From: an uncultured Clostridia bacterium
GTDB lineage: Bacteria; Bacillota; Clostridia; TANB77; CAG-508
Assembly (NCBI GenBank): GCA_934129745.1
Contig: CAKOWZ010000009.1
Location: 1-64,000 of the forward strand
Length of the DNA stretch: 64,000 nt
Reading direction: 5' to 3'
This document shows, piece after piece, positions 15,923 to 24,010 of this stretch. The translations under genes were made by a program, and so were the position numbers. The stretch's first letter is position 1, and the number at the start of each line of letters is the position of its first letter. A model generated the notes under the pieces. It made no database searches. It was not told the origin of the DNA and was given only the letters and a program-made list of their open reading frames with translations.

Positions 15923-16945
15923 ATGAATAATATATCACAAATTTCTGTATTTGACTATAGGGAAATTGAAATTTTAGGAGATTTAGAAAGAATAAAATTA
16001 TTTTTTGAAAATTTAGATGACAAGGAATTGTGTGAAAGCCTTGAAAATGAAATAAAAAATATAAATGAAAAATTGATAAAATATATGTATGAAAATTTAG
16101 AAGATTTCGGTAAAGATTGTGCAATAGATGGAAAATTTTTAGATACATATGCCAATCACTATAGTAAAGAAAAATGTGTAGATAATAGAGCAGAACATGA
16201 TGCGACAAATTCTTGTAAAACATATTATATGAAAGATGGAACAACAAAAAAAGAATGGCATTATGGTTTTAGAGCACATATAATATGTGATGCGAAATAT
16301 GGATTACCAATAAAGTATAAATTAACACCAGCTAATAATTCGGAACAGACAGAATTAGATAATCTTCTAAAAGAATTGGCATCAAATGATGATGAAAGAT
16401 ATAAATTTGAAAAAATGGAAAATCTTATGGGAGATGCGGGATATGATAACGGAAGAAGAAATAAGAAATTAAAAGAGGAATATAACATTAATCCAGTATT
16501 TGATATAAAACATATTTGGGATAAGGATGAAAAATACAAAGAAATAGATGATATGCCAATAGCTTATAATGAAGATGGAGAGGTATTTTATATAGTAGAT
16601 ATAGATAACTATGAAAAAATGAAATATATGGGATATGATAAAGCAAATAATGCATTAAGATATACAAGACAATCCACAGGAAGAAAAATATATAGAATAC
16701 CATTATCAACAGATTATAGGATATTTGTACCAATAGCAAGAGATAGTAAAAAATTTAAAAATAAATATAAAATGAGAACAGAAGTTGAAAGACTAAATGG
16801 AAGATTAGATAGAGATTATATGTTTAATGATCATTTTATAAGAGGAAAAGAAAAGATGGAGTTGATGTTGGATTTAAGCTTTCTAGTTATGCTAACAATG
16901 GCTAAAGGTCACATAATAAATAAGCAGGGAAATATTAGGAGTTAA
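15923..16945 (+). CDS. DDE transposase (IS1182/IS5-like), internally shortened
   Basis: 340 aa; GGAG lies before the ATG. DDE residues: Asp69 in CAIDGKFLD, Asp171 in LMGDAGYDN, Glu287 in RTEVERLNGRLD. The C-terminal HFIRGKEKMELMLDLSFLVM is also typical. Family members begin with the same kind of N-terminus (two acidic E-x-E-x-L-G-D-L-E-R-I segments) but then carry about 100 residues of DUF772 helices before the IDG motif; here residues 30-60 pass almost directly to it. So the DNA-binding half seems deleted in frame, making transposition doubtful. IS ends were not identified. Confidence 0.85.
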   Translation: MNNISQISVFDYREIEILGDLERIKLFFENLDDKELCESLENEIKNINEKLIKYMYENLEDFGKDCAIDGKFLDTYANHYSKEKCVDNRAEHDATNSCKTYYMKDGTTKKEWHYGFRAHIICDAKYGLPIKYKLTPANNSEQTELDNLLKELASNDDERYKFEKMENLMGDAGYDNGRRNKKLKEEYNINPVFDIKHIWDKDEKYKEIDDMPIAYNEDGEVFYIVDIDNYEKMKYMGYDKANNALRYTRQSTGRKIYRIPLSTDYRIFVPIARDSKKFKNKYKMRTEVERLNGRLDRDYMFNDHFIRGKEKMELMLDLSFLVMLTMAKGHIINKQGNIRS

Positions 16946-16988
16946 GTAGCTTAAATTTAAAAGTTGTCAAAATTGCTACGGGTGTACT

Positions 16989-17118
16989 GCGCCCATTTTT
17001 TGCCTAAAAATAAAGGTTTTTACGTATGAAAAAATTTTTAAGTAATTTAAGTATTTTTTCATACGTTTTTTCTGTTTTATGTTAAAGTTTTCTGTTGCTA
17101 TTTTTGAAAAATGGGCAC
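16989..17118. repeat. Nested inverted repeat, MITE-like
   Basis: Outer arms GCGCCCATTTTT (16989-17000) and AAAAATGGGCAC (17107-17118), with one mismatch, enclose inner perfect arms ACGTATGAAAAAAT (17022-17035) and ATTTTTTCATACGT (17053-17066). The 130-bp size and terminal repeats suggest a miniature element; alternatively the inner stem is the transposase terminator. No coding potential. Confidence 0.55.
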
Positions 17119-17145
17119 AAACGAAAAAATACAAAATTATACAAT

Positions 17146-17188
17146 TTGCAATTTTATGTAAAACATGTTATAATTTAGTTGTAACATG
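17146..17188 (+). promoter_or_regulatory. Promoter with operator for the GC-rich gene
   Basis: TTGCAA 17146-17151, 17-bp spacer, TATAAT 17169-17174 with upstream TG. The perfect inverted repeat CATGTTA (17164-17170) / TAACATG (17182-17188) overlaps the -10 and start point, as expected of a repressor site. Confidence 0.7.
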
Positions 17189-17259
17189 CTTTTTGTTGCC
17201 TTTGAAATCAGTAAATTTCGGAGGCACAGTCCTCCGAACAATAAAAAGGAGGAACTATC

Positions 17260-17889
17260 ATGAAAAAACGAGTACATTATGCAGAACTGGAGGATATGCA
17301 AAAGTATATCGAAGGTTTTAACCACGATGATTACGAGAGTTGCGGTGAACGCACTGACCATTCTGTCATTGCATATGCAAGAGACTACTACGACAAGCAT
17401 TTACCTGTGGATGTAACTGCATGGATACGGGTAAACGAACCTGATGAAAATTTGATTTATGCAAAAGGTCTCGGCGATCAGGTATGCTTTGTTCGTGACA
17501 GACTTTGTCAGCTGTTGAGATCAACCTACGAAGAATGGCGCGACAATCCGCCACTAGTGATTTCTACCCACTATTCAAAATCGGTAAAATTACCTGTGTT
17601 TCAGATCAACCTCGAAAAGTACGGCATAGAAATGGTACTTCGGTACAATTTCTACGACTGGAAGATTTCAGTAAAATCTGATAAACCTCTGGATTTCGAT
17701 TACATGGGACTTTTTAATCCCACAGAAGAGATTTCATATCTTTACTGCGAGGGATTTCCGAGAGACAAGGTTTATGGCAGCTATGAGCAGAGTCACTCCC
17801 AGTTCACTATTGAAATCGGCTCTCGTTACGACTTGTACACTTTCATTTTCTTACTCAAGAACTACTTGGGAATTAAAAGAGAAGATTAA
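17260..17889 (+). CDS. Hypothetical protein, horizontally acquired
   Basis: 209 aa with AAGGAGG upstream. No recognised domain. It is rich in aromatic residues and Asp/Glu, has no membrane segment, and contains VITHYSKSV-like strand patterns and a C-terminal YDLYTFIFLLKNYLGI helix. Codon use is unlike its neighbours: many CGC, GGC, CTC, GAC and TAC codons, visibly GC-richer than the rest of the window. It has its own promoter with an operator-like palindrome and its own GC-rich terminator, so it is a self-contained foreign cassette between two IS remnants. Confidence 0.82.
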   Translation: MKKRVHYAELEDMQKYIEGFNHDDYESCGERTDHSVIAYARDYYDKHLPVDVTAWIRVNEPDENLIYAKGLGDQVCFVRDRLCQLLRSTYEEWRDNPPLVISTHYSKSVKLPVFQINLEKYGIEMVLRYNFYDWKISVKSDKPLDFDYMGLFNPTEEISYLYCEGFPRDKVYGSYEQSHSQFTIEIGSRYDLYTFIFLLKNYLGIKRED

Positions 17890-17902
17890 AATGTACTTGT
17901 TT

Positions 17903-17947
17903 CGCCACCACTATTGCTATTTAATAGTGGTGGCGGTTTCTTTTTTA
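17903..17947 (+). terminator. Strong intrinsic terminator
   Basis: 13-bp perfect stem CGCCACCACTATT (17903-17915) / AATAGTGGTGGCG (17923-17935) with a 7-nt loop, then TTTCTTTTTT. Much more GC-rich than other terminators in this window, matching the foreign gene it follows. Confidence 0.93.
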
Positions 17948-18042
17948 TTTAATTTTAAAAATTATATAATACTTATATTATTAAACAAATACAATGCAAC
18001 TTGATTTTGTTCTTCCTTTGTCATTTCCATAATTTTAGCCAA

Positions 18043-18362
18043 GTAGAAAAGGGAATGATATTTCATTCAGATTTAGGAAGTCAATATACATCAAATGAAT
18101 ATGAGAATTTATTGTTGAAAAAAATGTAAAACATTCATATAGTAAAAAGGGTTATCCATATGATAATGCAAGTATGGAAAGCTTCAATGCCATATTAAAG
18201 AAAGAAGAAGTAAATGTAAATACGTATGAAACATTTAAAGAAGCTAGATTAGCTATATTTGAATTTATAGGAGGTTGGTATAATAATACAAGAATACATG
18301 GCAGTCTTGATTATAAAACACCAAATCAAAAATATAAAGAGTATATAGAAGGTGTAGCATAA
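18043..18362 (+). pseudogene. IS3-family transposase OrfB, C-terminal remnant
   Basis: Reads KGMIFHSDLGSQYTSNEYEN then, after a one-base slip in an A-run near 18118-18125, KHSYSKKGYPYDNASMESFN and a C-terminus ending GSLDYKTPNQKYKEYIEGVA. HSDxGSQYTS and the K-G-x-P-x-D-N-A-x-M-E-S-F (catalytic E) are hallmarks of IS3/IS150-type integrase-core transposases. The 5' part, including the first catalytic Asp, and OrfA are missing. Non-functional. Confidence 0.9.
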
Positions 18363-18371
18363 ATATAAAAG

Positions 18372-18414
18372 TTGTTATAAATGTTAAAGATTTTCTTTAA
18401 TATTTATAACAACT
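18372..18414 (+). terminator. Hairpin after the IS3 transposase
   Basis: Perfect 12-bp stem GTTGTTATAAAT / ATTTATAACAAC around a 19-nt loop just after the transposase stop. No T-run follows. Confidence 0.55.
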
Positions 18415-18456
18415 CACAAGCGAAGCTTGAAAAATATATATAAATTCGTAGAAAAA

Positions 18457-18483
18457 TGTGTCTAAAAACTTGACCTAGATCCA
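18457..18483. repeat. IS3-family right terminal end
   Basis: TGTCTAAAAACTTGACCTAG with flanks up to TCCA is the usual kind of right-end inverted repeat of IS150-group elements (reverse complement starts TGGATCTAGGTCAAG). No matching left end is visible, so only the right end of the element remains. It abuts a cut minus-strand reading frame. Confidence 0.65.
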
Positions 18484-18532
18484 TGCAGAGGCAAAGCATG
18501 TCAGGGGTAAAATTATCAACTAAGTAATTCAT
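18484..18532 (-). pseudogene. Truncated 5' end of a minus-strand gene cut by the IS
   Basis: On the minus strand AGAAAGGAG (18538-18546) is correctly placed before ATG 18532. The frame reads MNYLVDNFTPDMLCLCMD and then runs into the IS3 end. A gene start with a good RBS that ends in an insertion sequence is best read as an interrupted gene. The N-terminal pattern N-x-F-T-x-x-M-L loosely recalls DUF1874/STIV-B116 proteins (AcrIII-1-type ring nucleases), but 16-18 residues are too few for a firm call. Confidence 0.4.
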
Positions 18533-18739
18533 AAAATTCTCCTTTCTGTGCCATCCATAAATGGTGTGGACTTATCAGATAAATAAATTTTTAAGCATAA
18601 TTGTGCTTAGTTATAAAATAAATTGGTCATTCCAATACTTATATTATACAGTAAACATAACATCTCGTAAGATTAATAATTTTAATTTTTATTATTAGTT
18701 TTTCTTATTATTAAGAAATTAAAAATAGTTGTAGAAATC

Positions 18740-18768
18740 TTGATTTTTTTTCAGTTTTTCTATATAGT
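18740..18768 (+). promoter_or_regulatory. Probable promoter of the ATPase-Csx3-like gene
   Basis: TTGATT 18740-18745, 17-bp spacer, TATAGT 18763-18768. It leaves a leader of about 150 nt before 18923. The rest of the 18533-18922 gap holds only short AT-rich repeats such as TAAGCA/TGCTTA (18592-18609). Confidence 0.45.
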
Positions 18769-18922
18769 GTAATTGTATTATTAAATGGAAAGAGAACAAA
18801 TGGTAAGTAGTAAAATGTTTGAATCCATTAGAAGAGTATATATTAACATTACTAAAGAATATTAAGATGCTAATGTAAAATAAGTATATATTTTATAAAA
18901 AATATATAGAGGGGGAAAGAAA

Positions 18923-20416
18923 ATGAAAATAGTTTTTTGTGGACCACCTCATTCAGGAAAAAGTGTATTTATTGCTAATTTAATTGACAAATTACCTACA
19001 GATGACTATACAATAATTAGAGCATGTCCTGATGGTGAAGGAACCTGGAGTAATAATAAAAAACAAAATGAAACAAGTATTGTGAGAAAAAAGGGAAAAT
19101 TCACAAAAAGTTTTATAGATGATGCTTGTCAGGCAATAGAAAATCAAACTAATAAAATTGTATTAGTAGATGTTGGTGGAGTAATATCAAAAGAAAATGA
19201 ACAAATTTTTCAACATTGTGATAGCTTTGTGGTTGTAAGTAATGATGAAGAAAAAAAGCAAGAATGGTTAAAATTTGGGCAAGGGCTTGGATTAGAATGT
19301 GTTGGCTGTTTAGATTCAAGCCTTGATGGACAAGAAGAAATATATTCAAGAAGTCCTTACTTTCAAGGTAAAATAGTAGGTTTAAAAAGAGGAGAAATTT
19401 TAGAAGATTCTCATGTAATAAAAGCTATTGTATCTGATATTATTCAAAAAAGCAAATATGCAGAAAAAACAGGAGAATTAAATAAAGATTTTAATGGAAC
19501 AATAATTGATGACACAGAATTAGGTTTTGAACTTGGTTATGGGAAAGAAATATATACAGAAAATGGAACAACTATAAAAAAGGTAAGATGGCCAGAAAAT
19601 GCACTACAAAAAATATATCAAGCTGTAAGTGAAAAAGTCAATTCAGGACAATCTGTAAGAGTAAATGGAATTAGAGCAAATTTTGTTTTATGTGCTATCT
19701 GTAAGGCTGCAAAACAGCAAGGAGCAAAAGATGTTAGTACGTATGATATAAGAACAAAATCATATATTCCAATAAAAGATTTAACTAAGAAAAGAGGATT
19801 AAAACAATCAGAAGGATTATCATACAATCTTATTGAAAATAGAGATAATGTTTTTATGGATATTAATATAACAAAAGAAAAATATTCTTTGGAAGATTAT
19901 CAGAAATGTGTTTTACCTCAAATTAAAGAGGAAAAAAATCTTTACTTATCTGGAAAGATTCCATTATTTTTATTAGCATCAATAAGTAGTAGTTATGATT
20001 CAAATAAAGTATTTACTTTTCAACCAGGAAAAGGATTTACTTGTATATCATCAACTGATAAAAAAGAATTGGGAACAATTGTTGATGGGGTAGATGGGAT
20101 AAATATTAATCAATATTTTGAGGATAAAAAATATAAGGGCAAAACCAATTTACCTATTGTTATAGAAAAACAGGGTATATTTTCAAAAATTAAAGGATGG
20201 TTTGCAAATTTTAAAGAAACTAGAGAAAAAGCAAAATATTTGGATGATACAATAAAATCAAGTATAGTAACACAAGCAGAGGGAACTTCACATATAAAAA
20301 ATGCATTTCAAGAGGAATTACAAAAGGGAGTTCCAGACAAATCACAATCATTGGGACAAACTCAATTGCCAAATATTAGAGATAAAGAAATATCTAAGTA
20401 TGATATCGGAGGATAA
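18923..20416 (+). CDS. P-loop ATPase fused to a degenerate tandem Csx3-like module
   Basis: 497 aa; GAGGGGG precedes the ATG. Residues 1-175 are a P-loop domain: Walker A GPPHSGKS (7-14), RACPDGEGTW (33-42), a conserved pattern in Csx3-linked ATPases, and Walker B-like KIVLVDVGG (78-86). Residues 195-385 align with the protein at 21932 (e.g. ELGYGKEIYTENGTTIKKVRW; SVRVNGIRANFVLCAI; LYLSGKIPLFLLASI; FTFQPGKGFTC). In Csx3/Crn3 the corresponding strand carries G-R-G-P and active-site histidines; here these are replaced, so this copy likely lacks nuclease activity. Residues 385-497 are hydrophilic, probably disordered. The Csx3 link is my motif inference; the paralogy is directly visible. Confidence 0.72.
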   Translation: MKIVFCGPPHSGKSVFIANLIDKLPTDDYTIIRACPDGEGTWSNNKKQNETSIVRKKGKFTKSFIDDACQAIENQTNKIVLVDVGGVISKENEQIFQHCDSFVVVSNDEEKKQEWLKFGQGLGLECVGCLDSSLDGQEEIYSRSPYFQGKIVGLKRGEILEDSHVIKAIVSDIIQKSKYAEKTGELNKDFNGTIIDDTELGFELGYGKEIYTENGTTIKKVRWPENALQKIYQAVSEKVNSGQSVRVNGIRANFVLCAICKAAKQQGAKDVSTYDIRTKSYIPIKDLTKKRGLKQSEGLSYNLIENRDNVFMDINITKEKYSLEDYQKCVLPQIKEEKNLYLSGKIPLFLLASISSSYDSNKVFTFQPGKGFTCISSTDKKELGTIVDGVDGININQYFEDKKYKGKTNLPIVIEKQGIFSKIKGWFANFKETREKAKYLDDTIKSSIVTQAEGTSHIKNAFQEELQKGVPDKSQSLGQTQLPNIRDKEISKYDIGG

Positions 20417-20419
20417 TAT

Positions 20420-21313
20420 ATGAATACAGATTTAGAATTATATAGAGTATTTTGTGAAGTTGTTAAATATAAAAATATATCAAAAACTGCTGAAAGTATG
20501 TATATTTCGCAATCAGCAATAACACAGTCTATACAAAAACTTGAAACAATGTTAGGTGGTAAAGTTTTTTATAGAAATAAAAATGGAGTTGAATTAACAG
20601 AAGAAGGTAAAAATTTATATGAGTATATAAAAGATAGTATTGAAACTATGAATAATGCAGAAAATATATTTTCAAAGTATATTACTTTAGAAAAGGGAAA
20701 AATAAGAATAGGTGGGGGAAACTCATTGATATCATCTTTAATATTTGAACCTTTTTTAACATTTATAAAAAAGTATCCTGATATTGATATTTCTATAGGT
20801 AGTGGAATAACAGATACTTTAATGCAAAAATTAGCAAATGGAGAGTTAGATATAGTAGTATTAAATTTGCCTTATAAGAATAAAAAATATTCAAATATTG
20901 AAATTACACCATTAAAAAATTCTAACTTTAGCTTTTTTGCAAGTAAACAATATTTAAAAGAACATCCAATCAAAAATTTAAAAGAAATAGAAGATCATAC
21001 ATTAATACTACCTAAAGCCCCATCAGCTAAAAAGAAAATATTAGATGAGTACTGTACTAAAGAAAATATAGAATTAACTGCAAATTATGAAGTTTCAAGT
21101 TCTTCAATAATGAAAAGGTTAGTTTTAAACAATATAGGAATAGGATTTACGAATACAGAAAATATAAAGGATATTCATGATGATATAAAAATAATAAATA
21201 CAATAGAAATTGGAGAAACTAAAGAAGGAATTGCAACCTTGAAGAAAACTATGTCAAATAAAGCGACAATTGAATTAGTGAAAGAAATAAAACAGTATTA
21301 TAAGCAAAACTAA
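20420..21313 (+). CDS. LysR-family transcriptional regulator
   Basis: 297 aa; GGAGG lies before the ATG, 3 bp after the previous stop, so it is in the same operon. N-terminal winged helix-turn-helix: LYRVFCEVVKYKNISKTAES then YISQSAITQSIQKLETMLGG (recognition helix) and KVFYRNKNGVELTEEG. Residues 90-290 form the periplasmic-binding-like effector domain (GKIRIGGGNSLISSLIFEPF). LysR proteins usually sense a small molecule and act on nearby genes; the targets here are probably the operon itself and the 21932 gene, which has a palindrome before it. Confidence 0.93.
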   Translation: MNTDLELYRVFCEVVKYKNISKTAESMYISQSAITQSIQKLETMLGGKVFYRNKNGVELTEEGKNLYEYIKDSIETMNNAENIFSKYITLEKGKIRIGGGNSLISSLIFEPFLTFIKKYPDIDISIGSGITDTLMQKLANGELDIVVLNLPYKNKKYSNIEITPLKNSNFSFFASKQYLKEHPIKNLKEIEDHTLILPKAPSAKKKILDEYCTKENIELTANYEVSSSSIMKRLVLNNIGIGFTNTENIKDIHDDIKIINTIEIGETKEGIATLKKTMSNKATIELVKEIKQYYKQN

Positions 21314-21399
21314 TATTCAAAATTATAATTATTAATTTTACTTTTTTGAAAAATTATTCTATAATTTATTCAGTTGCTTGAATAAGGAAAGGATGAAAA

Positions 21400-21879
21400 A
21401 TGATACAATCATACCAAAAAGTATTAGAAATGGAATCTGTTGCAACATTGAAACTAGAGCAGGATAGAAAAGCTTTAGAGAAAATCAGAAAGATTCTATA
21501 TCAAGAAAAAAGTTTTATAATTGATAAATTGATAACATACTTAAAACGAGAATTAAATATAGACTATTATAAATATAAACTAATTGATATAGATGATAAT
21601 ATTGCTGATATTCTTGTTAAAAAAGATAGCCAAATATTCAAAGACAATATTGATGGAAAAGAATATTTGAACTTTAATGCAGAAGAATTAATTGATAGAA
21701 GAATGTTTGATAATGAAGATGAAATAATTATAATAGACTTGAACTTTGATGAAAATTTACTTAATTTAGGATATTTATGTGATTCTTTAAGTTATAATTT
21801 CTTATCATATTCTGATGTAATAAAGGATAAGCTTTCTACATTTGTTAATTATGTTATAAATAAAAATATTTATAAATAA
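21400..21879 (+). CDS. Hypothetical protein in the Csx3-like locus
   Basis: 159 aa with AAAGGA upstream. Residues 1-45 are a charged, probably coiled helix (MESVATLKLEQDRKALEKIR); the remainder mixes beta strands and helices (DEIIIIDLNFDENLLNLGYL). No cysteines of note except one, and no membrane segment. I recognise no family. It lies between the LysR gene and the standalone Csx3-like gene on the same strand, so it may be a third component of the system. Confidence 0.6.
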   Translation: MIQSYQKVLEMESVATLKLEQDRKALEKIRKILYQEKSFIIDKLITYLKRELNIDYYKYKLIDIDDNIADILVKKDSQIFKDNIDGKEYLNFNAEELIDRRMFDNEDEIIIIDLNFDENLLNLGYLCDSLSYNFLSYSDVIKDKLSTFVNYVINKNIYK

Positions 21880-21890
21880 TAATGAGGGTA

Positions 21891-21914
21891 CTGTCAAACC
21901 TTGAAAATTGACAG
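21891..21914 (+). promoter_or_regulatory. Palindrome upstream of the Csx3-like gene
   Basis: CTGTCAA (21891-21897) and TTGACAG (21908-21914), perfect inverted repeats 10 bp apart, lie just before the RBS AGAAAGAAGG. It could be a LysR/other regulator site or an RNA hairpin affecting initiation. Confidence 0.55.
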
Positions 21915-21931
21915 AGAAAGAAGGTATTATT

Positions 21932-22996
21932 ATGAAATTTTATGTACCATTAGTTTATGACAGAGAAGATAATATGGGAACAGTTTATTTTCAAGAAGGA
22001 AGTAAATTATACACAGAAGAAGAAAAAAAAACATTAGAGCAAAAAGGAGCGAAAATAGAAAAGTGGGAAGAAGTCGAATGCGATGAGAAAAAATTAAAAG
22101 ATAATTCTAAAGTATATGTTATAACAAAAGGTATTAATGGTATCGGATATGGTGGAACATATGTATATGATCATACATTACGTTCAAAAGAAGAAATGGA
22201 AGAAATACTTAAAGAATATGACAGCAAACCTCATCCAGGTGATGGTTTAGAACCATGGGAGTATGAATCTCCACTATATTTAGAAAAAAATACAATTGAT
22301 ATTGCTGAATTAGGTGCATCAATTGGAATGGAGGCAAAAGAACAAACATTGCCTAATGGAAAAGTGGTAAAATCTTTAGTATGGGATCAAGAAAATTTAT
22401 TAAAGGCTGTAAATGCTGTAAAACATTTATCAGAAGAAGGAAAACCAGTTAGAATTACTGGTGCTGCTCCTGCTTGGCTTGTATCAGCATTAACACATAC
22501 AGTTCATCCTTGTCCAGTTGGTGTATATATGCCACAAATTGGAAAAGATGTTGATATACCTCAATTAGCACATGGAGAGCAAAATCCAGAAGGTGAAGTT
22601 GTATTTAAAACTACAGAAAAAGGAGATGCAATTTTAGTTGAATATAATATGGATTTACCAGAGGGAATTACAACTTATGATGAAGGAAATTTATCAAAGG
22701 TTGTAGTACCAGAAATAGCACAAGGAAAAGCTGTTTATCTTTCTGGTAGAGGACCAAATTATTTAACAGTTGCAATAGCAGAGGCTTATGCACATACAAA
22801 TAGCAGTGTTTCATTATTTCAACCAGGTGTAGGATATACCTGTTCAATTACTCATAGTAGAGCAAAAAGGTTAGGAGATTTAACTAAAGACCCATTAGGA
22901 AAAGAAGAAGTGAAAGAACAATTAGTTGCATCAAAAGAAAATCCAACACAAGAACAATCTCAAGAAAGAGAAGTTGAATCAAGAGAAAGATCATAA
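21932..22996 (+). CDS. Tandem Csx3-like protein (possible cyclic-nucleotide-binding or ring-nuclease-like)
   Basis: 354 aa from ATG 21932 (AGAAGG upstream; the in-frame alternative at 21908 lies before the RBS). Residues 1-120 have no recognised domain. Residues 169-206 (VRITGAAPAWLVSALTHTVH then VGVYMPQIG) and 227-308 (EKGDAILVEYNMDLPEGITT, then GKAVYLSGRGPNYLTVAIAE and SLFQPGVGYTCSITH) are two repeats of the Csx3 pattern: strand, G-R-G-P-x-x-L, helix, H, strand, P-x-x-G, S-H. His189, His192 and His288 fall where Csx3/Crn3 has its catalytic region. Csx3 degrades cyclic tetra-adenylate in type III CRISPR systems. The tail (330-354) is Glu/Gln/Arg-rich. Paralogue of 18923. Domain call inferred from motifs. 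Confidence 0.72.
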   Translation: MKFYVPLVYDREDNMGTVYFQEGSKLYTEEEKKTLEQKGAKIEKWEEVECDEKKLKDNSKVYVITKGINGIGYGGTYVYDHTLRSKEEMEEILKEYDSKPHPGDGLEPWEYESPLYLEKNTIDIAELGASIGMEAKEQTLPNGKVVKSLVWDQENLLKAVNAVKHLSEEGKPVRITGAAPAWLVSALTHTVHPCPVGVYMPQIGKDVDIPQLAHGEQNPEGEVVFKTTEKGDAILVEYNMDLPEGITTYDEGNLSKVVVPEIAQGKAVYLSGRGPNYLTVAIAEAYAHTNSSVSLFQPGVGYTCSITHSRAKRLGDLTKDPLGKEEVKEQLVASKENPTQEQSQEREVESRERS

Positions 22997-23003
22997 TTAG
23001 ATT

Positions 23004-23045
23004 AAAAAAATAGGCATACTTTAAATGAGTGTGTCTATTTTTTTG
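23004..23045 (+). terminator. Intrinsic terminator after the Csx3-like gene
   Basis: Stem AAAAAATAGGCATAC / GTGTGTCTATTTTTT with a T-run. It closes the 18.9-23 kb unit and separates it from the Bax-inhibitor-like gene. Confidence 0.8.
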
Positions 23046-23250
23046 TAATAAATCACTTATATTAAATTTAACATTAATCAATGAAATTACCCTGTACAAT
23101 ATAAAACCTCTCTTGTAAAAAATAAAAGGTTATGTTACTATATAAATATCATATCAGTTAAAAAATAAACATAAATAGTGTTTATATATAAGCATAGATA
23201 AATCAAAACTGAAATGATAAAAATTATAAAAAAGAAAAGGAATGATGAAT

Positions 23251-23904
23251 ATGGAACAAAAACAATACAAATTAATTCCTAATACATTTTTTTGGATGTT
23301 TTTAGGATTACTTGGGACAGCTATAATTTCTGTTATATCATACAAAACAGATTTAGTTGTGGATTTGCTAGAAGAGGGAATGTTTAGAACATTAATGGTA
23401 GTTGAGTTATTAGTAGTAATTGTATTTTCACTATTATTTAGAAAATTGCCAACATTAGTAGTTACAATTTTATATTTTGTTTATGCAATGATAAATGGAA
23501 TAACTTTGTCAGTAATATTTTATGCATTTGAACTTAATTCAATAATTATAGTATTTTGTGGAGCTGCAGCATTATTTGCAATATTAGGATTTTATGGATA
23601 TAAAACAAATGCTGATGTTAGTAGATGGCAACCAATATTAACTACAACTCTTATTATAGGTGTGATAGTTTCTATTATTAATTTATTTATTGGAAATACT
23701 GTTCTTGATTTAATATTAGACTGGGCTATTTTAATACTAATGTCTGGGGTAACAATCTATGATATGAATAAATTACAAAGATTATCTAGTGAAATTGATA
23801 TTGATTCAAATAAAGCTCATATTTATTGTGCAATGGATTTATATTTAGATTTTATTAATATATTCCTTAGAATATTATCTTTATTTGGAAAAAGAAAAGA
23901 TTAA
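23251..23904 (+). CDS. Bax inhibitor-1/YccA-family membrane protein
   Basis: 217 aa from ATG 23251. Three closely spaced ATGs occur (23242, 23245, 23251); AAAAGG at 23235-23240 suits only the last. Seven hydrophobic segments run from NTFFWMFLGLLGTAIISVIS to the end, with the family-typical AMINGITLSVIFYAF and the penultimate YDMNKLQRL...HIYCAMDLYLDFINIFLRIL. YccA/BI-1 proteins are ion-leak channels that modulate membrane proteostasis. It has its own transcription start region after the terminator, so a functional link with the Csx3-like genes is uncertain. Confidence 0.88.
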   Translation: MEQKQYKLIPNTFFWMFLGLLGTAIISVISYKTDLVVDLLEEGMFRTLMVVELLVVIVFSLLFRKLPTLVVTILYFVYAMINGITLSVIFYAFELNSIIIVFCGAAALFAILGFYGYKTNADVSRWQPILTTTLIIGVIVSIINLFIGNTVLDLILDWAILILMSGVTIYDMNKLQRLSSEIDIDSNKAHIYCAMDLYLDFINIFLRILSLFGKRKD

Positions 23905-24010
23905 TATATAATATTGCTTGTAAACAGGAAAATTAAAGTAAATAAAAATTATTTACCAAAAATAAAAAATTAACAAAAACTGTTTATAAAAAATAATAAA
24001 AATTATTTAT

